NCBI GenBank assembly: GCA_016777565.1
Contig: JADHRF010000006.1
Location: 1 to 37,043, forward strand
Reading direction: 5' to 3'
DNA length: 37,043 nucleotides
Source of the DNA: Pelagibacteraceae bacterium
GTDB lineage: Bacteria > Pseudomonadota > Alphaproteobacteria > Pelagibacterales > Pelagibacteraceae
The translations under genes and the position numbers were made by a program. The notes below the pieces were generated by a model. The model was not told the DNA's origin, made no database searches, and saw only the letters and a list, made by a program, of their open reading frames with translations. This document shows, piece after piece, positions 8,174-15,520 of the stretch (its first letter is position 1; the number at the start of each line of letters is the position of its first letter).

Positions 8174-8644
8174 TTAATTCAGCTTTCTCCATTTTTCTGG
8201 AGAAATAAAGCTACCTGACCATAAACCAAGTTTGTTTTTTTTAGCATAATTCTCATCTTGAATATAATCTTTGGAATACCTTCTATATGCTACTGCATAG
8301 CCTTTTCTTACCATCCATTTGTTTAAATTAACTTTTTCAATAAAACAAATACCTATGTATCTCTTGTATCTATCAAGTCTATCTTGCACTTTACATGCTA
8401 CTTTTTTTCCATCAATTTTTTCAATTAATGCAGCTGTCGCTTCTTTACCGCAGTAATATTCTTTAGAGCTTTTAATACAAAGTTGTTTTTTTTCTGGGGT
8501 ATCAATTCCATGAAGTCTAATTCGTTTATTAAAAATTTTAATTGTATCACCGTCAATAATTTTAGGAATACCTGATATTTCAGTTGCTAGTATTTCTGAA
8601 CTTAAAATTAGTATTATTATTAGAGTGATATTAAATTTTTTCAT
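8174..8644 (-). CDS. Secreted thermonuclease-like (SNase fold) protein
   Basis: The protein has a staphylococcal-nuclease-like OB fold: IPKIIDGDTIKIFNKRIRLHGIDTPEKKQLC carries the metal-binding Asp and the catalytic Arg region, and QDRLDRYKRYIGICF carries the second Arg. VRKGYAVAYRRYSKDY and AKKNKLGLWSG are standard family blocks. The track start at 8683 is TTG. The ATG at 8644 gives a clean signal peptide, MKKFNITLIIILILSSEILA, so I use it (156 residues). That predicts export to the periplasm, where it would cut nucleic acids, possibly for nutrient scavenging (inference). The start overlaps the end of the upstream VanZ-like gene by 14 bp. Confidence 0.88.
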   Translation of the reverse strand: MKKFNITLIIILILSSEILATEISGIPKIIDGDTIKIFNKRIRLHGIDTPEKKQLCIKSSKEYYCGKEATAALIEKIDGKKVACKVQDRLDRYKRYIGICFIEKVNLNKWMVRKGYAVAYRRYSKDYIQDENYAKKNKLGLWSGSFISPEKWRKLN

Positions 8645-9032
8645 TAAGAAATTTTTTTCTTCCAAGAAATAAAAGGTATACAACTACTACTCCTGTGCTA
8701 TTAGCTAGAATATCATTTAACTCAAACGCCCTATTAGGTACGAAGAGATGAGTTAGTTCTAAAAATATAGAAAGAGAAAATAAGAAAAAAAAACTATTAG
8801 CAAATTTTACTTTGATTGAGTTATAAATAAATCCTAGAGATGTTATTAAAAAAAAAATTAGAAAATGATTTATAGATGTTCCTAACGGATTTTTTAATAA
8901 ATTAGGTTGTGTACCGAAATCTCCATAAATAAAGTAACCGATTATACTTCCGGGGTATAAATAAAGGATTAATAGAACAATAAGGAATAAATAATATAAA
9001 TATACGACAAATTTTAATGTATTATTTTTCAT
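8631..9032 (-). CDS. VanZ-like family membrane protein
   Basis: A small membrane protein of 133 residues from the ATG at 9032 (MKNNTLKF); the track ATG at 9053 would add MYYIQAG. It shows about four hydrophobic helices: residues near 8-27, an INHFLIFFLITSLGFIY helix, FFFLFSLSIFLELTHLF, and the C-terminal VVVVYLLFL. The block LSIFLELTHLFVPNRAFELNDILANSTG matches the VanZ-like signature, where a conserved E-x-x-Q/H and a N/D-x-x-x-N stretch sit between helices 3 and 4. The family has no firm general function; the link to teicoplanin resistance applies to VanZ itself only. It lies upstream of and overlaps the thermonuclease gene. Confidence 0.8.
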   Translation of the reverse strand: MKNNTLKFVVYLYYLFLIVLLILYLYPGSIIGYFIYGDFGTQPNLLKNPLGTSINHFLIFFLITSLGFIYNSIKVKFANSFFFLFSLSIFLELTHLFVPNRAFELNDILANSTGVVVVYLLFLGRKKFLNEKI

Positions 9033-9074
9033 GCCTGCTTGAATATAATACATGCTATTTATTAATAAATCATT

Positions 9075-9794
9075 ATGAGTAAATTAATTTTAACGAGACA
9101 TGGACAAAGTGTTTGGAATGCTGAAAATAGATTCACCGGTTGGGTAGATGTGGATTTGTCTGAAACAGGGATCTCAGAAGCAAGAAAATCTGGACTTTTA
9201 ATCAAAAATCTAAAAATAAATATAGATAAATCTTATACATCTTTCTTAAAAAGAGCTGCAAAAACGTTAGAGATCATTCTTCAAGAAAATAATTTAAAGC
9301 TAGATTTAAATGCATCTTGGCAAATAAATGAAAGACATTATGGTTCTTTAACTGGATTAAATAAAGAAGAAACGAAAAAAAAAATTGGGGAAGATCAGTT
9401 TAAAAAATATAGAAGATCTTGGGATATCGCTCCACCTTCTATGCCCAAAAATGATAAAAACCAACTTTTGTTTAGTCCTCTAAACAAAAATATTCCTGAA
9501 GATAAAATACCTGATACTGAGTCTTTAAAAGATACATATTGTAGAGTTGTGCCTTTTTATGAAAAAAAAATTAAACCAGATTTACAGACTAATAAAAATG
9601 TTTTAATTGCGGCTCATGGGAATTCTTTAAGAGCTCTTTGTAAAAATTTATTTAATATTTCTGACCAAAAAATAAACGAATTGGAAATCCCAACGGGTAA
9701 TCCTCTAGTTATTGAATTTAATAAAAATTTAGAAATTGTAAATAAAGATTATTTAGATAAAACTAGAGAGAAAAAAATTATCGCTAATCAATAA
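9075..9794 (+). CDS. gpmA: 2,3-bisphosphoglycerate-dependent phosphoglycerate mutase
   Basis: GpmA interconverts 3- and 2-phosphoglycerate in glycolysis and gluconeogenesis. The phosphohistidine motif LTRHGQSVWNAENRFTGW is at residues 6-23 (His9 in RHG), followed by VDVDLSETG. The ERHYGSLTGLNKEET block with its catalytic Glu is near residue 86. The second active-site histidine is in IAAHGNSLRAL near residue 180, and IPTGNPLV closes the site. At 239 residues it is slightly below the usual 247-250. It starts 42 bp from the divergent VanZ-like gene, and its 3' end overlaps the MurU-like gene by 11 bp. Confidence 0.95.
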   Translation: MSKLILTRHGQSVWNAENRFTGWVDVDLSETGISEARKSGLLIKNLKINIDKSYTSFLKRAAKTLEIILQENNLKLDLNASWQINERHYGSLTGLNKEETKKKIGEDQFKKYRRSWDIAPPSMPKNDKNQLLFSPLNKNIPEDKIPDTESLKDTYCRVVPFYEKKIKPDLQTNKNVLIAAHGNSLRALCKNLFNISDQKINELEIPTGNPLVIEFNKNLEIVNKDYLDKTREKKIIANQ

Positions 9795-10482
9795 ATTTTA
9801 GTTTTTCTAATTCTTTAAATACCTTAAGATTGTTTATATGAAAAAAAGTTTGATTACTCTCTTGACCAAGTAACATTTGCTTTTGTATCAATTGATCCCA
9901 AATCATATTCATTGAAAAAATATTTTTCTGCACTCCGCTAAAAACAGATCTTGTTATAATTTGAGCTCCGGTGAAGATATAATTATTATTTTTTTCTCTC
10001 TTAATAAGTTGATTACTAATAAAATTAAAATCTCCTTTAAAAGATTTATCGTAGCTTTTCTTTTTATCGACGAGCAATAATACTGGTTTTTTATATGTAA
10101 AATAAAAATTTTCTAAAACCTTAAGCTCCTCATAGTAATTTTTGTTCCAAATTGTATCTGGGTTTAAAACGAAAAAAGGTTCATCCTTAAATTGTTTTGT
10201 TCCATTAAATATACCTCCCCCAGTGTCCAATAATGTTTCTTCTTTAATTAAATTAATAGAGACCTCATAATTATTTTTTTTAATAAATTCCTCAATTTTA
10301 TTTGATAAATGATGGGTGTTTAAAACTATTTCTTTAACTCCTATTTTTATTAATAACTCAATAGATCTTTCTAAAAGATTTTTTGGACCTAATTTGACTA
10401 ATGGCTTTGGTGTTGTTTGGGTTAATGGCAACATTCTTTTCCCGTATCCAGCTGTTAGTATCATTGCTTTTTGAATTTGCAT
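9784..10482 (-). CDS. MurU-like sugar-1-phosphate nucleotidyltransferase
   Basis: A 232-residue GT-A type nucleotidyltransferase. AMILTAGYGKRMLPLTQTTPKPLVKLG is the nucleotide-binding signature of this family, and NLIKEETLLDTGGGIFNG matches the E-x-LL-x-T-x-GGI block of MurU-type enzymes; PFFVLNPDTIWN holds the metal-binding Asp. MurU makes UDP-MurNAc from MurNAc-1-phosphate during peptidoglycan recycling. The function here is supported by coupling to an APH-fold gene resembling the sugar kinase AmgK directly upstream: the kinase stop and this ATG overlap by one base. A general sugar-phosphate nucleotidyltransferase role cannot be excluded. The 3' end overlaps gpmA by 11 bp. Confidence 0.78.
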   Translation of the reverse strand: MQIQKAMILTAGYGKRMLPLTQTTPKPLVKLGPKNLLERSIELLIKIGVKEIVLNTHHLSNKIEEFIKKNNYEVSINLIKEETLLDTGGGIFNGTKQFKDEPFFVLNPDTIWNKNYYEELKVLENFYFTYKKPVLLLVDKKKSYDKSFKGDFNFISNQLIKREKNNNYIFTGAQIITRSVFSGVQKNIFSMNMIWDQLIQKQMLLGQESNQTFFHINNLKVFKELEKLKFID

Positions 10483-11444
10483 TAAAATTTAACCTTTTTC
10501 TTATCTTTTTTTGATATCACTCTGTTTAATAAATTTTTTAAATTATTGAATATTGGATTTGTAAGTCTTAAATTTAATAGTCTCCAAGTGTGAGGCAAAA
10601 ACTTCAAATAATCGGATTTATTATCTCTTTTGTGTAGTCTCACAAAAATACCTAATATTTTCAGATTTCTTTGTACGGATAAAATATCAAAATCATTTTT
10701 GGCTAAATTTTTTTCACTTTTTTTTATTTTTTTAGTTTTTGATAGATAATAATCAAAAAGCTTAGATTTTAAATTTAATGGTAAAACCATTCTTACATCG
10801 TCAATTAGCGACGCAACATCATAAAATAAATTTCCTACTATGACATCTTGTGAGTCAATTAATCCAATATTGTTTTTCTTAATCATAATATTTGAAACAT
10901 GAAAATCTCTATGCACAAAACATCGATTTTGGAAATAAAGCTTTTTATATAAAATATTAAGTTCATTTTTAATTTTAATTTTAAATTTATTAAAATTTTT
11001 TTTTTTTAAATTATTTTTTAAATACCAATCAAAAAATAAATCCGACTCTCTGTGTAGTTCCGCTAAGTTATATTTTTTAATCTTGATTTTATATTTTTTG
11101 AATTTTATATAACTTATTAATTTTATATTTTGTAACTTAAAAATTATTTTAATAAGTTTTTTATAATTTCTAAATTTATTTTTTTTATATTTAATAAATT
11201 CTAAAAAAGAATAATTTCCCAAATCTTCGATTTCCATCATATCATTCTTAAAATATTCTTTTAAAAGCTTTGGTGCTTTAATTTTATTGTTTATTAAAAG
11301 TTTATTTACAGCTGAGTATACTATTAAATTTTTAAATTTATCTTTATTTGCTCTAACTAGAATAGAAGATGATAAATTTTTCTGAATTCTATAAAATTCC
11401 CTAAATGAGGCGTCGCTTGAAATTTTTTTAAATTTAACTTGCAT
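10482..11444 (-). CDS. Aminoglycoside-phosphotransferase-fold kinase (AmgK-like sugar kinase)
   Basis: A 320-residue protein of the APH/choline kinase fold. The N-terminus KFKKISSDASFREFYRIQ matches the D-A-S-x-R-x-Y/F start typical of alphaproteobacterial members next to tsaE. The catalytic loop is CFVHRDFHVSNIMI (HRDFHxxN) and the metal-binding aspartate is in IGLIDSQDVIVGNLFYDVASLIDD. Neighbours are tsaE upstream (11 bp overlap) and the MurU-like gene downstream (1 bp overlap). In pseudomonads AmgK phosphorylates MurNAc/GlcNAc at the anomeric position and feeds MurU, so the pair suggests cell-wall recycling (inference). The middle of the protein is strikingly rich in Lys, Asn, Ile and Phe, with an A12 run in the coding strand. 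Confidence 0.75.
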   Translation of the reverse strand: MQVKFKKISSDASFREFYRIQKNLSSSILVRANKDKFKNLIVYSAVNKLLINNKIKAPKLLKEYFKNDMMEIEDLGNYSFLEFIKYKKNKFRNYKKLIKIIFKLQNIKLISYIKFKKYKIKIKKYNLAELHRESDLFFDWYLKNNLKKKNFNKFKIKIKNELNILYKKLYFQNRCFVHRDFHVSNIMIKKNNIGLIDSQDVIVGNLFYDVASLIDDVRMVLPLNLKSKLFDYYLSKTKKIKKSEKNLAKNDFDILSVQRNLKILGIFVRLHKRDNKSDYLKFLPHTWRLLNLRLTNPIFNNLKNLLNRVISKKDKKKVKF

Positions 11445-11883
11445 TAAAATTTATCCATTTACCAAACCCTTTAAACTGAATATTTCTTAAATTTCCATCA
11501 TTTTTATAAGTTAAATAAATTTCTAATCTTTCTTTTTGTCTATTTTTTATAATTTCAGCCCATTCTATAATCTTAATACTATTTACGTCTTGTTCAAATA
11601 TTCCTAGCTGCTGAACCTCTTTATCAGTTTTAAGCCTATAAAGATCATAATGCATTATTTTTAGATTTTTAATCTCATAATCATAAACTAAATTAAAAGT
11701 TGGACTTAAAACTTCAGTTTCATTTTCTTTATTTTGAATCTGAAGATTGTTTATTATTGCTCTTGCTAATGTCGTTTTGCCGACGCCAATTTCTCCAAAT
11801 AGCAAAATACAATCTTGTTCACTAATTTTTTCAATAATCTTATGTGAAATTTGATTTAATTGATCTAAAGTATTTACGATCAT
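11434..11883 (-). CDS. tsaE: tRNA threonylcarbamoyladenosine biosynthesis ATPase TsaE
   Basis: TsaE is the P-loop ATPase that works with TsaB and TsaD to put the threonylcarbamoyl group on A37 of ANN-decoding tRNAs. The Walker A motif reads LLFGEIGVGKTTLARAI near residues 28-44. The conserved LSPTFNLVYDYE switch-like block, IMHYDLYRL and IIEWAE follow in the family order. The length, 149 residues, is normal. It lies 10 bp after ahcY and overlaps the APH-type kinase by 11 bp; tsaE followed by an APH gene and a nucleotidyltransferase is a common alphaproteobacterial arrangement. TsaB and TsaD are not in the window. Confidence 0.93.
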   Translation of the reverse strand: MIVNTLDQLNQISHKIIEKISEQDCILLFGEIGVGKTTLARAIINNLQIQNKENETEVLSPTFNLVYDYEIKNLKIMHYDLYRLKTDKEVQQLGIFEQDVNSIKIIEWAEIIKNRQKERLEIYLTYKNDGNLRNIQFKGFGKWINFNAS

Positions 11884-11893
11884 TGGCTACTAC

Positions 11894-13180
11894 TTAGTAG
11901 CGATAAGTGTCTGGTTTAAATGGACCTGTTGCTTCAACGCTAATATAATCTGCTTGTTCTTTGCTTAATTTAGTTAATTTCGCTCCAACTTTTTCTAAAT
12001 GAAGAGTAGCAACTTTCTCATCTAAATGCTTTGGTAAAACATAAACTTTTTTTTCATATTTTTTAGAATTATTCCATAATTCAATTTGAGCAATAACTTG
12101 GTTTGTAAATGAGGCACTCATAACAAAACTTGGATGACCTGTCGCACAACCTAAATTTACTAGTCTTCCTTCAGCCAATAAAATTATTCTTTTATTGCTT
12201 GGTAATGTTATCTCGTGAACCTGAGGCTTGATTTCATCCCACTTATAATTTTTTAAAGCATCAACTTGTATTTCATTATCAAAGTGTCCAATATTACAAA
12301 GTATAGCTCTATCTTTCATTATTCTCATATGGTCTGCTGTAACGATATCTTTATTTCCTGTAGCTGTAACAACAATATCAGCATCCTTAATAGCATCATC
12401 CATAAGAACAACTTCATATCCTTCCATTGCGGCTTGAAGTGCACAAATTGGATCTGTTTCGGTAACCATAACTCTTGCCCCGCTTTGTTTAAGCGATGCT
12501 GCACTTCCTTTTCCAACATCTCCAAAGCCTGCTACAACTGCTACTTTTCCTGACATCATAACATCTGTTGCTCTTTTAATACCGTCTACTAAGCTTTCTC
12601 TGCAGCCATATAAATTATCAAATTTAGATTTTGTAACTGAGTCATTAACGTTAATTGCCGGAATTAATAATTCTTTATTAATTTCCATTTTTTTTAACGC
12701 TAGTACTCCTGTTGTAGTTTCTTCTGAAACACCTTTTACATCTTTTAATAAATTCTTATATTCTTTATGCAATAATGCGGTTAGATCTCCACCATCATCT
12801 AAAATCATATTTGGTCTCCAGTCTTTTTTTCCTTCAATTGTTTGTTTGACACACCACCAATATTCTTCCTCTGTTTCACCTTTCCAAGCAAACACCGGTA
12901 TACCTGCTTTAGCAACAGCTGCAGCAGCATGATCTTGGGTTGAAAATATATTACAAGATGACCACCTAACCTCTGCTCCTAATTCAACTAGAGTTTCAAT
13001 TAAAACAGCAGTTTGAATTGTCATATGCAAACAACCTAAAATTTTTGCTCCTTTTAATGGGTACTTATTTTTATATTCTTTTCTCAAGGCCATTAACCCT
13101 GGCATTTCAGTTTCCGCCAAGGAAATCTCTTTTCTTCCAAAATCTGCTAGGTTGATATCTTTAACTTTAAAATCTTTCAT
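11894..13180 (-). CDS. ahcY: Adenosylhomocysteinase (S-adenosyl-L-homocysteine hydrolase)
   Basis: AhcY hydrolyses S-adenosylhomocysteine to homocysteine and adenosine, clearing the product of SAM-dependent methylation. The NAD-binding Rossmann block is [19 protein letters not shown], followed by the acidic end TETDP. Other family blocks are [53 protein letters not shown] and the invariant C-terminus PFKPDTYRY. The track start at 13201 is a TTG. The ATG at 13180 ([18 protein letters not shown]) fits the family N-terminus and gives 428 residues. It follows the chvG kinase after 49 bp in the same direction and precedes tsaE by 10 bp. I saw no SAH riboswitch in the short leader. Confidence 0.97.
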   Translation of the reverse strand: MKDFKVKDINLADFGRKEISLAETEMPGLMALRKEYKNKYPLKGAKILGCLHMTIQTAVLIETLVELGAEVRWSSCNIFSTQDHAAAAVAKAGIPVFAWKGETEEEYWWCVKQTIEGKKDWRPNMILDDGGDLTALLHKEYKNLLKDVKGVSEETTTGVLALKKMEINKELLIPAINVNDSVTKSKFDNLYGCRESLVDGIKRATDVMMSGKVAVVAGFGDVGKGSAASLKQSGARVMVTETDPICALQAAMEGYEVVLMDDAIKDADIVVTATGNKDIVTADHMRIMKDRAILCNIGHFDNEIQVDALKNYKWDEIKPQVHEITLPSNKRIILLAEGRLVNLGCATGHPSFVMSASFTNQVIAQIELWNNSKKYEKKVYVLPKHLDEKVATLHLEKVGAKLTKLSKEQADYISVEATGPFKPDTYRY

Positions 13181-13229
13181 AATCTGCCGGTCTTTTAACA
13201 ATATAATTTATTCTTAGCAAGTAACAATC

Positions 13230-14765
13230 CTAGCTATGTTTTGGAAATGTTAATTCGATTTGTGCACCTTTAACATCTTGCCTATTTAAAGCTTGGATTT
13301 TACCCTTGTGAAGTTCAGTTATATTTTTAACAATGTTTAGGCCTAATCCTGAGTGTTCTCCAAAATTTTTAGGTCTATTGCTATAAAATCTTTTAAATAT
13401 ATTTTCTATATTTTTTTCTTTGAAACCAGGACCTTGGTCTTTAAATGTTATTAAAAATTTATTTTTAATTTCATCTAATTCGATCGAAATTTTATTATTT
13501 ACTTGGCTAAATGAGATAGAGTTATCTAAAAGATTTGCAATAACTTGTTCAATTCTATTTTCAATACCTAAAATATAAAAATTTTTTTTATTATCTTTTT
13601 TATTAGTAATTTCAATTTCAATTTTTTTATTTAAACTTACAATATCCTGCATAAAGTCATCTACTACATTTTTAATAATTGCATAAATATCTATCTTAAC
13701 CATTTTTTCTCTTGATAAAGAGGCTTCATCTTTAAGCATTTGAGTATAGTCAGTAATTAACCTCTCTATTCTCTCAACGTCATGATCGATAATACTTAAT
13801 AGTTTTTCTCGATCCTTTTGCTCCGTTGTTTTATCTAATAGCTCAGACGCGCCTTTTAACGAAGCTAATGGATTCCTAATCTCGTGAGCTAGGTCAATAG
13901 AAAAGGTTTCGGCTCTATTTGTTCTTTTTTGAAGATCGAGAGTCATCTCATGAATTGATTGTGTTAATTTTCCTACTTCATCTCTCCTAATAAAAAAATT
14001 ATCTATATTAAGCGGACGATCAGATTTTGCTTTGATTGACTCTGTATACTTCACTAAAAAACTAATAGGTTTTAAAATATACTTGTTTAAAAAAACCGAA
14101 AAAATTAAAATAGCTAATGCTAAAACTAAAACAGTTCGAATAATAAAATCTTTTCTTTCCTCAACCGCTACTAGTATTTCATTTGATTGTTCCCCAACCA
14201 AAATATAGCCAACTTGTTTTTCATTAATTAAAACTTTGTTTAGAGTTTGAACAAAAAAATCTTTTTTGATTTTATTTTCGATAACTAAAGGCTCATCTTT
14301 AAATTTTCCTAAAATAATTTTTTTTATTTCTTTGTAGTATTCTAATGAATTGTTAATATTATTATTAGTATTATTTCTGATTTTATTGGGGTTAGTAGAA
14401 TTTATACTCTCCTCAATAATTAATTCAGATCTTGAAAAAACTGTTTGATCCAAATCTAACATATCAGTATCTCCAATAAGATTACCGTCTAAGTTAAAAA
14501 ACTGAACTCTGTCAAGGCTTTGAAATAAAAATCTAGCAGACAATAAAAAAGTGCTTAGTCCTTTTTCATCAAACTCTATGTCTAGTCTCTGTAAATGATC
14601 AGTAGTATTTTTGATAACTGCTAGATGATTTGTTGATTTATTTTTTACTAAATTTGGCTGAATTGCTTGAAGATAAATATAAGTGAAAAGTCCTAATACT
14701 GAAAAAACTAATAAATTAAATAATAAAAACTTCTTTAATATAGATGCTGATTTTTTTTGGTTCAT
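13230..14765 (-). CDS. chvG: Sensor histidine kinase, ChvG-like
   Basis: A 511-residue membrane kinase. TM1 spans about residues 11-34, a large periplasmic sensor fills about 35-206, TM2 spans about 207-230, then a HAMP region. The H-box is FSIDLAHEIRNPLASLKGA (His294), the N-box IEQVIANLLDNSIS, and the G-boxes DQGPGFKEKNIENIFKRFY and HSGLGLNIVKN. In alphaproteobacteria ChvG/ExoS with ChvI controls envelope and acid-stress responses. The assignment rests on the periplasmic sensor layout, the ChvI-like regulator one base upstream, and the ahcY neighbour. The periplasmic loop holds a low-complexity Asn-rich stretch (NNTNNNINN) near residue 131. The regulon cannot be inferred here. Confidence 0.87.
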   Translation of the reverse strand: MNQKKSASILKKFLLFNLLVFSVLGLFTYIYLQAIQPNLVKNKSTNHLAVIKNTTDHLQRLDIEFDEKGLSTFLLSARFLFQSLDRVQFFNLDGNLIGDTDMLDLDQTVFSRSELIIEESINSTNPNKIRNNTNNNINNSLEYYKEIKKIILGKFKDEPLVIENKIKKDFFVQTLNKVLINEKQVGYILVGEQSNEILVAVEERKDFIIRTVLVLALAILIFSVFLNKYILKPISFLVKYTESIKAKSDRPLNIDNFFIRRDEVGKLTQSIHEMTLDLQKRTNRAETFSIDLAHEIRNPLASLKGASELLDKTTEQKDREKLLSIIDHDVERIERLITDYTQMLKDEASLSREKMVKIDIYAIIKNVVDDFMQDIVSLNKKIEIEITNKKDNKKNFYILGIENRIEQVIANLLDNSISFSQVNNKISIELDEIKNKFLITFKDQGPGFKEKNIENIFKRFYSNRPKNFGEHSGLGLNIVKNITELHKGKIQALNRQDVKGAQIELTFPKHS

Positions 14766-15463
14766 TAACTAACATTCCATCTATATCCACTTCCATACCT
14801 TGTTTCAATTGCTGAAAATTTGTCATCTATTTTCTTAAATTTTTTTCTAATACGTTTTATATGACTATCAATAGTTCTGTCCTCGATTTCTGTATTTTCT
14901 TTATAAGCTATGTCCATTAAATGAGCTCTTTCTTTTATCACCCCAGGTCTTTTTGCTAATTCTTTGACAATTAAAAATTCTGTTGTAGTTAATTTGTCAG
15001 GTAAACCTTTGCCGCTCCATTCGCATTCTAATTGTGCTGGGTCTAATTTTAATTTTCCATGAATAATTAAGTTTTTTGAGTCATCTACTACATCTGTTTT
15101 TTTTCTAAGCTGAACCCTTATTCTTTCAATCAAAACTTTCATAGAAAATCCACCAGATTTTTTAACAAAATCGTCAGCGCCTAATTTTAATCCTAGAAGC
15201 TCGTCTACTTCTTCATCTTTTGAAGTGAGGAAAATAATTGGTATTGTCATTTTTTTTCTTAAACGTTTCAAAAGTTCTTCCCCGTCCATTCTTGGCATCT
15301 TAATATCTATTATAGCTAAATCAGGTGGATTTCTCGTTAGTCCATTTAACGCACTCTCTCCGTCGATATAAGTTTGAACTAAAAATCCCTCTCTCTCTAA
15401 AGCAATGCTGATGCTTGTTAAAAGATTTCGATCGTCATCTACTAAAGCAATTGTTTGAGTCAT
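14765..15463 (-). CDS. chvI: Response regulator, OmpR/PhoB family, ChvI-like
   Basis: A 232-residue two-domain regulator. The receiver has the acidic pair ALVDDDRN, the phosphorylated Asp53 in [17 protein letters not shown], the Thr/Ser in [10 protein letters not shown] and the conserved Lys in [12 protein letters not shown]. That K-SGGFS ending fits ChvI. The C-terminal winged helix has [25 protein letters not shown], the recognition segment [13 protein letters not shown] and RYGSGYRW. Its stop overlaps the chvG ATG by one base, so kinase and regulator are coupled. It lies 57 bp downstream of polA and has its own good promoter candidate whose -10 element is 6 bases from the ATG, suggesting a leaderless message. 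Confidence 0.92.
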   Translation of the reverse strand: MTQTIALVDDDRNLLTSISIALEREGFLVQTYIDGESALNGLTRNPPDLAIIDIKMPRMDGEELLKRLRKKMTIPIIFLTSKDEEVDELLGLKLGADDFVKKSGGFSMKVLIERIRVQLRKKTDVVDDSKNLIIHGKLKLDPAQLECEWSGKGLPDKLTTTEFLIVKELAKRPGVIKERAHLMDIAYKENTEIEDRTIDSHIKRIRKKFKKIDDKFSAIETRYGSGYRWNVS

Positions 15464-15469
15464 ATGATA

Positions 15470-15497
15470 ATTTTAATTTTTATAATTAAATTGTCAA
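15470..15497 (-). promoter_or_regulatory. Candidate sigma-70 promoter of chvI (TTGACA-16-TAAAAT)
   Basis: On the reverse strand a perfect -35 TTGACA (15497-15492) is followed after 16 bases by TAAAAT (15475-15470). Only 6 bases separate the -10 element from the chvI ATG, so transcription would start at or next to the start codon. No Shine-Dalgarno is possible in that leader. Confidence 0.5.
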
Positions 15498-15520
15498 AAT
15501 TTAGGCGTTAATTAATCTAT

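Noticed and set aside
10986-11010. Frameshift in the APH-type kinase at an A12/T12 tract
   Set aside because: The frame remains open and all kinase motifs are in the same frame on both sides, so the tract is intact in this copy.
12266-12553. 95-codon + ORF antisense to ahcY
   Set aside because: Shadow frame: the ahcY reading frame is strongly conserved in protein sequence, and the antisense product is Cys/Asn/Ser-rich nonsense.
13181-13229. SAH or SAM riboswitch upstream of ahcY
   Set aside because: The spacer is only 49 bp, with no convincing helices or conserved core, and ahcY follows chvG closely.
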